A stretch of 15,607 nucleotides of DNA from positions 1 to 15,607 of the forward strand of contig CAMNBU010000047.1 of NCBI GenBank assembly GCA_946533395.1, written 5' to 3'. A program made the position numbers and the translations under genes. This document shows positions 1 through 7,180 of this stretch, in pieces. The notes under the pieces were generated by a model. It saw only the letters and a program-made list of their open reading frames with translations, made no database searches and was not told the DNA's origin. Each line of letters begins with the position of its first letter. The stretch's first letter is position 1. The stretch is from UBA4292 sp002395865. Its GTDB lineage: Bacteria; Bacillota; Clostridia; Lachnospirales; Lachnospiraceae.

Positions 1-25
1 TTTAGGTTTATATCTATGAATACTC

Positions 26-55
26 AGAGCTCCGGTTTTTCCGGGGCTCTTTTTT
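26..55 (+). terminator. Rho-independent terminator of a gene upstream of the window
   Basis: A 10-bp stem (26-35 with 41-50, one G-U pair) closes a five-T loop and is followed by five T (51-55). This is a standard intrinsic terminator on the plus strand. It must end a transcript that enters from the left, because no gene lies between base 1 and it. Confidence 0.85.
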
Positions 56-65
56 ATGCATTGTC

Positions 66-94
66 TTGACATTTCGGGCTCCGGTAACTATAAT
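66..94 (+). promoter_or_regulatory. Consensus sigma-A promoter of the glucosaminidase gene
   Basis: TTGACA at 66-71 and TATAAT at 89-94 are both perfect consensus hexamers, separated by 17 bases. Transcription would start near 101, giving a leader of about 55 bases before the ATG at 157. The leader contains two small GNRA-loop hairpins, described under findings. A promoter this close to consensus suggests strong constitutive expression unless the leader or a repressor limits it. Confidence 0.85.
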
Positions 95-156
95 AAAGTG
101 ATATGTTGTGGCCGTAAGGCATCTACACCGGCGAAAGCCCGTATATGTGGGGTATT

Positions 157-2175
157 ATGAAAAAGAAGGGGGCTCTTAAAAAAGCATTTACCGGGCTGTT
201 TTGCCTGGCGCTATGTTCATCGCCGTTTACGGACATCCGTGTAGGCGAAATATCATATGCAGATGAGTATGAATACGACGAGAGCTTCGAGGAGTACCTT
301 ACACACCAGGGATTTCCGGAGAGCTACAAGCCGTACCTGCGTCAGCTGCATGCCGAGCATCCCACGTGGATTTTCGAGGCCATGCAGACGGGGCTTTCCT
401 GGAACATGACCATTAAGAACGAGATGGTATTTCGCAGGAATCTGGTCCCGAACCGGTCTGCGTACGTCTCCTCGTGGAAGGATGTGGAGAATATCGAGTC
501 CTTCGACTGGGTGAACAACGACTGGGTGCTCATCAGCTCCCCCTACTGGGTACAGGCCAGCAAGATGGGCGTCGAGTACATCATGGATCCGCGCAATTTC
601 CTCAACGACGATTACATATTCCAGTTTGAGGAGCTTACATACAACAGAAACGCGCACACGCTTAAGGGCGTCAAGCAGGTGCTCGCGGGGACATTCATGG
701 ACAATGTGCTCGTCCCGGGCACGGGCGACGCGCCTGCCAACGATTATATAACCTCCGATACCTATTCCATTACCGATGAATATCTGAGCGGTCTGGACCC
801 GAATACCACCGTGGCGGAGTTTATGGATAATGTTTCCGTGAGGGACAGCGTATCTGCCGTCGATATATTCTTCTGCGACGCAAACGGCGACCGGAAGGAC
901 GATGATGCGCTCATATGCACGGGGGATGTGCTGTGGATGGCTTTTGAAGAGATCCCGAAGGAGGATGAATCCGGGGAGGAGACAGAGAGCACATCGCAGG
1001 CAGAGGAAGGGTCTCATGCAGCGGTCGATATCGGATATGCCCTTCAGTATGCGCCGCTGGCCACTGCCATAGTATATGGCGATCTGAACAGCGACGGAAG
1101 AGTGACAAATCTGGACCGCACCACGCTTAAACTCTTTATCAGGGGCGATCTGCAGCTTAACGAGTACCAGCAGATAGCTGCGGACTTAAACCACAGCGAT
1201 ACGGTCACGAACCTGGACCGCACCACGCTCAAGCTCTATATCAGAAACGACATGTCCATCAGTACCATATATCAGACGGCGGGTCTCACATACGCGCAGG
1301 CGTTCTTCGAGATAGCGAAGGAGCTGAACGTGAGTCCGTATATGATGGGTGCGCGTGTCATTCAGGAGCAGGGCGCGGGCAAGAGCGAGCTTATATCCGG
1401 TACATATCCGGGCTTTGAGGGCTATTACGACTATTTCAATACAAATGCAGCCGGTCTCACGCGTGAGGACATCATAGTGAACGGCCTCACCTACGCGAAG
1501 CAGAAGGGCTGGGACAGCCCGATAAAGGCTTTGAAGGGCGGAATAACGAACCTGTGCAGCACCTTCATCTGGAAGGGACAGAACACGCTCTACCTGCAGA
1601 AGTTCGACGTGGAGAGCGATTACTACGGCACCTACTGGCATCAGTATATGCAGAACCTGTTCGCTCCGAGGAGCGAAGGCGCGAAGGTGGGCAGATCATA
1701 CGCGCAGATGGGAGTGCTGGATGTACCGTTCGTTTTCAGAATACCGGTATACATAGGCATGCCCGAGGAACCGTGCCCGCATCCGACAGTCGACGGCAAT
1801 CCGAACTACAAGCTGAAGACACTTTCCGTCGAGGGTTATGATATCGACTTCGACATGCACAGGTACAGCTATACCATCGAGCTTCCCGCAGGTGTTAAGG
1901 AGCTTACCGTAAATGCGGAGGCAGTGGCCTCCACGACCAAGGTCTACGGCGCGGGAGTCATAGAGCTCGAACCGGGTGACGACTGCGTGATCATTACCGT
2001 GACTGCGCAGAACGGCCTGAACGCATGGTATGTTGTGAACCTGATACGTCCTATTGAGGATATGACGACCGAGGCCGAGACGACGACCGAGGAGGAGACG
2101 ACCACTGAGGAGGAAAGTACCTCGCATGAGGAGACCACCGAGACTGAGAGCACCGCTGGGGCAGGGACTGAATGA
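157..2175 (+). CDS. Secreted cell-wall glucosaminidase with dockerin pair and cadherin-like domain
   Basis: Likely an exported N-acetylglucosaminidase that cuts the glycan strands of peptidoglycan. I chose ATG 157 over the in-frame ATG 145: GGGG lies five bases before it and it gives a clean signal peptide (KKK start, hydrophobic core, probable cleavage after SYA near residue 35). The order, numbered from 157, is: an N-terminal region (about 36-240) of the type that accompanies clostridial glucosaminidases; two dockerin type I calcium loops (D309/N311/D313/D320 and D343/N345/S347/D354); the glucosaminidase core (about 375-535) with candidate catalytic E404 in ARVIQEQG; a cadherin-like beta-sandwich (about 550-632); and a Glu/Thr-rich tail with no anchor. 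Domain calls are by pattern, not search. The second dockerin loop has Ser at position 5, so calcium binding there may be weaker. Substrate specificity is inferred from the family. Confidence 0.8.
   Translation: MKKKGALKKAFTGLFCLALCSSPFTDIRVGEISYADEYEYDESFEEYLTHQGFPESYKPYLRQLHAEHPTWIFEAMQTGLSWNMTIKNEMVFRRNLVPNRSAYVSSWKDVENIESFDWVNNDWVLISSPYWVQASKMGVEYIMDPRNFLNDDYIFQFEELTYNRNAHTLKGVKQVLAGTFMDNVLVPGTGDAPANDYITSDTYSITDEYLSGLDPNTTVAEFMDNVSVRDSVSAVDIFFCDANGDRKDDDALICTGDVLWMAFEEIPKEDESGEETESTSQAEEGSHAAVDIGYALQYAPLATAIVYGDLNSDGRVTNLDRTTLKLFIRGDLQLNEYQQIAADLNHSDTVTNLDRTTLKLYIRNDMSISTIYQTAGLTYAQAFFEIAKELNVSPYMMGARVIQEQGAGKSELISGTYPGFEGYYDYFNTNAAGLTREDIIVNGLTYAKQKGWDSPIKALKGGITNLCSTFIWKGQNTLYLQKFDVESDYYGTYWHQYMQNLFAPRSEGAKVGRSYAQMGVLDVPFVFRIPVYIGMPEEPCPHPTVDGNPNYKLKTLSVEGYDIDFDMHRYSYTIELPAGVKELTVNAEAVASTTKVYGAGVIELEPGDDCVIITVTAQNGLNAWYVVNLIRPIEDMTTEAETTTEEETTTEEESTSHEETTETESTAGAGTE
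1078..1248 (+). repeat. Internal duplication encoding the two dockerin loops
   Basis: Two copies of about 65 bases, near 1078-1142 and 1183-1244, encode a DLN...TNLDRTTLKL(F/Y)IR segment each. The TNLDRTTLKL part is identical in protein and nearly identical in DNA. The paired-loop layout is that of type I dockerins. The strong DNA similarity indicates recent homogenisation or recent duplication. Confidence 0.75.
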
Positions 2176-2187
2176 GCCTCGCGGGAA

Positions 2188-2264
2188 TGGTCCGATAGGA
2201 CCACATAATTGAATTTACACGGTGGAGGAGCCGTGGAAATAAACCGTGTCCGTGCGTCGCACGG
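2188..2264 (+). promoter_or_regulatory. Structured leader before the acidic-tailed surface protein
   Basis: Three consecutive hairpins can form between the glucosaminidase stop and the next start: 2188-2193 with 2198-2203 (loop GATA), 2217-2223 with 2243-2249 (19-base loop), and 2250-2255 with 2259-2264 (loop GTC). None is followed by a T run, so none is an intrinsic terminator. The elements CCGTG (2231, 2244, 2250) and CACGG (2218, 2260) can pair in several mutually exclusive ways, which is compatible with a regulatory RNA. I see no good promoter hexamers here. The downstream gene may be read from the promoter at 66-94. Confidence 0.4.
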
Positions 2265-2281
2265 GCGGAATGGAGAAGAGA

Positions 2282-4285
2282 ATGAAAAAACTGAAGATTG
2301 TACTGGCGTCTGTTCTGATGATGACCTGCATGCTGGCGTATGTGATCTTTGTAAATGCGGCGAGTCCGCAGGTCAATATCATTACCAGCACTGACGAAAG
2401 CGGTAATGTGTATAACATCGATGGCGGCGGCGGAGTTGCTGTGTTTATCACATTTGCCGATCCCTCCGGAATAGTGGGCGGTGGATACACGGTACTCATA
2501 AACGGAACTTCTGTGTATGAGATCGATTTTGATAACGACACAGCCAATTCTGTTTCAAGCGGCTTTGATATAGCAGGTGCGCAGTATGATCCCGCCAATA
2601 AGCAGTTTCAGTTCGCGTTCGGACCCGCTTTGGCAGGAGATTATGTCATATCTCTCGGCGCTCTGACCGGAGCAGATACCGGAGCGGCGGAGATACATTA
2701 TCAGAAAGACGGTTCACTCACTGTCGACGCGATCACATATTCACCGAAGACCATCACAGCAACAGTGTCCGAGCCTGAGACCGAGCCCGAGCCTGAGACG
2801 GAGACTGAGCCCGAGACCGAGTCCCAGCCTGAGACGGAGGCCTGCAGGCACGAGCACACTCACAAGGTAAACGAGTCGGCTGCCGACTGCGGACGTGACG
2901 GATACACAGGAGATACGGTCTGTGATGACTGCGGCGAGACCGTTTCCGCAGGTACTGTGATACCCGCGACCGGAGCACATAACTTCTCCAATGGCTCATG
3001 TACAGTCTGCGGAGCAAAGGATCCCAACTATGTGGCACCCACGATGACGGGCATCGAGGTAAGCTACAAGGGCAACCCCAACAAGACTGTGGGCGAGACC
3101 ATCGTAGGCTCAGATATCGAGGTGCTGGCTGTATACAGCGACGGCAGGAAGGAAGCCATAGGCGGATGGGGCTGCGCGCTCGTAGGAGTTGGCCTTGTCG
3201 CAGGCGACCACAATGTAGAAGTTGTTTACGGAAGCTACAAGGGATACTTCACAGTCCATGTGACAGAGGCCGCAGAGCCAGTCACAGCGGAGCCCGAGAC
3301 CCCCGAGCAGGAGACTCCCTCCGAGCCGGGTCCCGCGGATGATGAGACCACCACGGCGGCCGAGGAGCCCGGTGATGATTATCTCACCGTATTCTCGCCC
3401 TTCGGAGGTGAGAACCTCTACATTGCGACCGAATGGTCCGATGACATCAAGAAGCCTGACGGATACGAGGCACAGACAGTAAATTACAAGGGATATGACG
3501 TAAAGGCTCTTAAGAACGACAAGGGCATCACCCTTTTCTATCTTACGGACAGTGAGGGCGCCAACGGAGATTTCTACATCTACGATGCGGACAGCTCTAA
3601 GTTCAGCTATCTTATAACCATCCCTTCAAATACCTACGGCTACTACATCCTCTCCTTCCCGGATGATATGGATGTGTCGAAGATGGCCAAGATGGTCATC
3701 ACGCTCGACCCCGAGAACGGAAGATCAGTTGTAGGATATCACCTCTCCAAGGATAAGGAGGAGAGCGGTACGGTATGCCTCGTATATGCCATGGATGAGG
3801 AAGGCAACAAGGGCTACTACCGCTTCGATACCGCGAACTTAAGCTTCGTAAGATATTACGAGGACGCTTCCGCAGAACCCATAGTCGAGACAGTGGAGGT
3901 AATAAAGGAAGTTGAGAAGATCGTAAATGTTCCCGGAGAGACAGTTTACGTGGATAATGGATCATCCGCTGATCCGGCTACAAGAACCAAGTACAATGAT
4001 CTTGTGAATAAGTACAACCATGATATCCTTGTAAGGTTCTACGTTATAATCGCACTTATAGCGCTTGCAGTCATACTGTTCGCATTTGTACTGATACTTG
4101 CCCTCAAGCTCAAGAAGCTCTACAGCGAGTACGACTTCATCGATGATGAGGAAGAGGATGACGACGGTACCGATGAACCGGACGATGACGATGAGGGAGA
4201 GGAAGATGAGGAAGAGGACGACGAGGAAGCCGAGGACGAAGATTTCAGAGTTGACCTTTCCGGCATCAACGATGACGAAGAATAA
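2282..4285 (+). CDS. Surface protein with Ig-like domain, single membrane span and acidic cytoplasmic tail
   Basis: Not a named family as a whole. I chose ATG 2282 because GGAG lies six bases before it and the product then starts with a signal peptide (MKKLK, hydrophobic stretch, cleavage near VNA-AS). The GTG at 2246 and ATG at 2270 would add a charged leader. From 2282, the order is: a beta-rich N-terminal region (about 27-165); a Glu/Pro/Thr linker; a Cys/His-rich module with CxxC pairs C214/C217 and C240/C243, resembling repeats of clostridial surface proteins; a bacterial Ig-like domain of the Big_3 type (about 251-326); a second Glu/Pro linker; a folded region of unknown type (about 365-535); a short Val/Glu-rich segment; one transmembrane helix (about 585-607); and a 60-residue tail that is mostly Asp and Glu. 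The topology puts the long part outside and the acidic tail inside. Role unknown; attachment or signalling across the membrane is possible. It follows the glucosaminidase by 106 bases. Confidence 0.8.
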   Translation: MKKLKIVLASVLMMTCMLAYVIFVNAASPQVNIITSTDESGNVYNIDGGGGVAVFITFADPSGIVGGGYTVLINGTSVYEIDFDNDTANSVSSGFDIAGAQYDPANKQFQFAFGPALAGDYVISLGALTGADTGAAEIHYQKDGSLTVDAITYSPKTITATVSEPETEPEPETETEPETESQPETEACRHEHTHKVNESAADCGRDGYTGDTVCDDCGETVSAGTVIPATGAHNFSNGSCTVCGAKDPNYVAPTMTGIEVSYKGNPNKTVGETIVGSDIEVLAVYSDGRKEAIGGWGCALVGVGLVAGDHNVEVVYGSYKGYFTVHVTEAAEPVTAEPETPEQETPSEPGPADDETTTAAEEPGDDYLTVFSPFGGENLYIATEWSDDIKKPDGYEAQTVNYKGYDVKALKNDKGITLFYLTDSEGANGDFYIYDADSSKFSYLITIPSNTYGYYILSFPDDMDVSKMAKMVITLDPENGRSVVGYHLSKDKEESGTVCLVYAMDEEGNKGYYRFDTANLSFVRYYEDASAEPIVETVEVIKEVEKIVNVPGETVYVDNGSSADPATRTKYNDLVNKYNHDILVRFYVIIALIALAVILFAFVLILALKLKKLYSEYDFIDDEEEDDDGTDEPDDDDEGEEDEEEDDEEAEDEDFRVDLSGINDDEE

Positions 4286-4295
4286 TAGTTAGTTT

Positions 4296-4325
4296 GCGAA
4301 AGCCGCTGATAACAGCGGCTTTTGC
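4296..4325 (+). terminator. Probable terminator after the surface-protein gene
   Basis: A stem of 10 Watson-Crick pairs (4299-4308 with 4313-4322, loop ATAA) extends to about 13 pairs with flanking GC and a G-U pair. The T run is only four bases and partly inside the stem, so termination may be incomplete. It separates the surface-protein gene from clpC. Confidence 0.65.
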
Positions 4326-4369
4326 TAAAGACCTGCTGCGCCCTGGAGGCGTGGCGATCGGAGTAATAT

Positions 4370-6757
4370 ATGGAGAAATACACAGAAAAAGCAAAAACGG
4401 TCCTGCGTCGTGCGGCCAGATACGCCGCAAAAATGGGACAGGGCTACATAGGCACGGAGCACCTTCTTCTGGGCATCGTGGCAGATAAAAACAGCCTTGC
4501 GGGCAGGGCACTCAATGAGATCGACGTTACAGAGGCATCGGTGGGACATGCACTGGTGAGTCTGAGCGAGACAGGAAATGTCGCAGCTATGAGCAAGCCC
4601 AAGGAATACACCCCCAGACTCACGGAGGTGCTGGAGGATGCCGACGATATCGCGAGGGCTTCCGGTGAGACTCTTACCGGCACCGAACACATGCTGCTGG
4701 CCATACTGCGGCATCCGGGCTGCGTGGCCGGAAGAGTGATCGCGAGCCTCGGAGTGGATGCCAGGAAGCTCTACTCCGGAATAATGGAGGCGGCGCAGAA
4801 TCCTGCGCTTGCGCAGGCCATGAACAGGGGCTTGCAGCCGGAGCGCCAGAAGAAGAGGATGCTCGAGAAATACACGAGGGATCTGACGGCTCTCGCGGCG
4901 CAGGGAAAGCTGGATGCGGTCATCGGAAGGGATGAGGAGATAGGCAGAGTCGTAAGGATACTGAGCCGCAGGACGAAGAACAACCCCTGCCTGATAGGCG
5001 AGCCCGGCGTGGGCAAGACCGCCATAGTCGAGTCCATTGCCCAGAGGATAGCCGCAGGCAGTGTCCCCGCCGCTCTTGCAAATAAGCGACTTCTGGCGGC
5101 GGATATCACCGCGATGGTGGCCGGAAGCAAGTACAGGGGTGAGTTCGAGGAGAGGATAAAGGGGCTCATAAGCGAGGCGAGCGCCGACGAGAACATACTT
5201 CTTTTTATCGATGAGGTGCACACACTCATAGGTGCGGGCAACGCGGAGGGCGGAATGGACGCCGCCAATATTCTTAAGCCGGCTCTTGCGCGCGGTGAAC
5301 TGCAGATCATAGGCGCGACCACCGTAAATGAATACAAAAAGCATATCGAGAAGGATGCGGCACTCGAGAGAAGGTTCCAGCCTGTCATGGTGGAGGAACC
5401 CACCACGGCAGAGTGCGAGGAGATACTAAAGGGCTTAAGGCCTGCTTACGAGGAGCACCACGGCGTCAGGATAACCGACGGGGCGCTCTCTGAGGCTGTG
5501 AGACTCTCCGCAAGATATATAGCTGACCGCTTCCTGCCGGATAAGGCCATAGACGTTATCGACGAGGCCTGTGCCGGCGTGAAGCTCGCTTCGGCGTCAT
5601 CGGATGTAAGAGCCAGAGCCGCTTCCATAGAGCGCGAGAGGGAGGAAGCGATACTCGCAGGCGATTTTTCCGCCGCAAAAGAGCTCACGGAAAAGCTGAA
5701 GGCATTATCCGGAAAACAGACTGCGCGGAAGAACTCACTGCCCGTCGTCGACGAGCAGTCGGTGGCTGCAGTCGTGAGCGAGTGGACGAAGATACCCGTC
5801 AAGAGCCTGGCAGAGGGCGAGATGGAGAGGTTAAGGCACTTAGAGGATGAGCTCCATAAGCGCGTGATAGGACAGAACGAGGCCGTGAAGGCTGTGAGCT
5901 CTGCCGTAAGAAGGGGCCGCGCAGGCTTCGGAAGCGAGAAAAGACCGATCGGCTCCTTCCTGTTTCTGGGACCTACGGGCGTGGGCAAGACGGAGGTGTC
6001 GAAGGCTCTGGCAGAGGCGGTATTCGGCTCAGAGAAATCCATTATCCGCGTCGATATGAGCGAGTATATGGAGAAGGCGAGCGTGAGCAAGATGATCGGC
6101 TCGCCGCCCGGATACGTGGGCTACGATGAGGGCGGACAGCTCACCGACAGGGTGCGCAGAAACCCGTATTCCGTTGTGCTCTTCGACGAGATAGAGAAGG
6201 CTCACCCCGATGTGTTCAATATCCTCCTCCAGATACTTGACGAGGGAAGCGTGACGGATGCACAGGGACGCAGGACTAATTTCAAGAACACTGTCATCAT
6301 CATGACCAGCAACTGCGGCGCAAGCGATATCTCCGATGAAAAGCATCTGGGCTTCGGAGTGGACAGAAACGCCGCCGGGCGACACGAGCTCATGAAGAAG
6401 AAGGTGATGGAGGCAGTCAAGCATACCTTCAGACCGGAGTTTTTAAACAGGATCGACGAGATCATAGTCTTCGAGAGACTGGGCAGGGAGGAGATAGTAA
6501 AGATAGCGAATCTCATGCTCAGGGAAGTGGCGAATCAGGCGAGACAGAGCAGAAACATTGAGCTCGTTTTTTCTGAAGAAGTAATTGATTTTATAGCCGA
6601 AAAGGGGTATGATGTTAAGTACGGAGCAAGGCCTGTAAGACGCGCCATTCAGACATATGTGACCGACATGCTCTCGGATGCGCTTCTTGAAGGACGAATC
6701 AAAAACGACTCGACCGTTCGTGTGGTAAAGGACGGTGACAGGCTTGCGATAGGTTGA
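4370..6757 (+). CDS. clpC: ATP-dependent Clp protease ATPase subunit ClpC
   Basis: Class I Hsp100 unfoldase that feeds proteins to the ClpP peptidase in the cytoplasm and serves in general proteolysis and stress response. At 795 residues it is near the usual ClpC length. Visible parts: paired Clp N-terminal repeats (about 1-145); first AAA module with Walker A GEPGVGKT (210-217) and Walker B IDE (280-282); a middle region with a UVR-like helix (about 420-445), which points to ClpC rather than ClpB; and second AAA module with Walker A GPTGVGKT (534-541) and the FDEIEKAHPDVFN box near 605. The start is set by CGGAG six bases upstream. The gene heads a likely operon with a small protein, radA and a CAP protein. 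ctsR, mcsA and mcsB, its partners in many Firmicutes, are not next to it, and I see no CtsR heptad repeat upstream. No clear promoter is visible in the 44 bases after the terminator. Confidence 0.96.
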   Translation: MEKYTEKAKTVLRRAARYAAKMGQGYIGTEHLLLGIVADKNSLAGRALNEIDVTEASVGHALVSLSETGNVAAMSKPKEYTPRLTEVLEDADDIARASGETLTGTEHMLLAILRHPGCVAGRVIASLGVDARKLYSGIMEAAQNPALAQAMNRGLQPERQKKRMLEKYTRDLTALAAQGKLDAVIGRDEEIGRVVRILSRRTKNNPCLIGEPGVGKTAIVESIAQRIAAGSVPAALANKRLLAADITAMVAGSKYRGEFEERIKGLISEASADENILLFIDEVHTLIGAGNAEGGMDAANILKPALARGELQIIGATTVNEYKKHIEKDAALERRFQPVMVEEPTTAECEEILKGLRPAYEEHHGVRITDGALSEAVRLSARYIADRFLPDKAIDVIDEACAGVKLASASSDVRARAASIEREREEAILAGDFSAAKELTEKLKALSGKQTARKNSLPVVDEQSVAAVVSEWTKIPVKSLAEGEMERLRHLEDELHKRVIGQNEAVKAVSSAVRRGRAGFGSEKRPIGSFLFLGPTGVGKTEVSKALAEAVFGSEKSIIRVDMSEYMEKASVSKMIGSPPGYVGYDEGGQLTDRVRRNPYSVVLFDEIEKAHPDVFNILLQILDEGSVTDAQGRRTNFKNTVIIMTSNCGASDISDEKHLGFGVDRNAAGRHELMKKKVMEAVKHTFRPEFLNRIDEIIVFERLGREEIVKIANLMLREVANQARQSRNIELVFSEEVIDFIAEKGYDVKYGARPVRRAIQTYVTDMLSDALLEGRIKNDSTVRVVKDGDRLAIG

Positions 6758-6772
6758 TAAAGGGGCCGCGCG

Positions 6773-7180
6773 ATGGGTATCATTAAGGAACTTATAAAAG
6801 CACAGGACAACGGATTGAGCTTCGGAAACTACGAGCTCGCACAGAAGACCAAGAAGTCTGATTTCAGCTTCGCTGGCGATATATACAAGGTGAAGACCTT
6901 CAAGGATATCACCAGACTCGAGAAGAACGAACTTCTGGTGTACGAATCCGAGCCCGGGACCGCAGTCACCGACTTCGTGATGAAGGCGGACGGAGTGGAA
7001 TTTCGCGTGGAGGGTCCGAAGACCGCGCAGATCATACTGGGCCTTGAGGAGGAAGCGGAGTACGATGTTTATCTGGGAGACGTACAGGTGGACAGGCTTC
7101 GCACGAACTTAGGAGGCAAACTCTCGATAAACGTTGAGCTGGGCGGTAAGCCGGTCAAGGTAAAGGTAGTAAAGAGCTGA
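6773..7180 (+). CDS. Conserved 135-residue protein of unknown function between clpC and radA
   Basis: No signal peptide or membrane segment, so probably cytoplasmic. The start is supported by AGGGG eight bases upstream. The N-terminal half is mixed and charged (KELIKAQDNG, SFGNYELAQKTKKSDFSF). The C-terminal half looks beta-rich, with the pattern LGLEEEAEYDVYLGDV...NLGGKLSINVEL. From memory, homologues in Lachnospiraceae genomes are sometimes labelled 'endosialidase', but 135 residues cannot hold the endosialidase catalytic fold and I would not carry that name over. It starts 15 bases after clpC, and its TGA overlaps the radA ATG (TGATG), so translation of radA is probably coupled to it. The position suggests a role tied to proteolysis or DNA repair, but nothing in its sequence shows this. 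Confidence 0.85.
   Translation: MGIIKELIKAQDNGLSFGNYELAQKTKKSDFSFAGDIYKVKTFKDITRLEKNELLVYESEPGTAVTDFVMKADGVEFRVEGPKTAQIILGLEEEAEYDVYLGDVQVDRLRTNLGGKLSINVELGGKPVKVKVVKS

Noticed and set aside
253..1017. A 254-codon minus-strand open frame at the start of the window
   Set aside because: It is opposite the glucosaminidase gene, which has a promoter, signal peptide and clear domains; the minus frame has none.
4325..5344. A 339-codon open frame on the minus strand
   Set aside because: It lies wholly opposite clpC, has no ribosome binding site or recognisable protein pattern, and arises from the codon bias of the ClpC gene.
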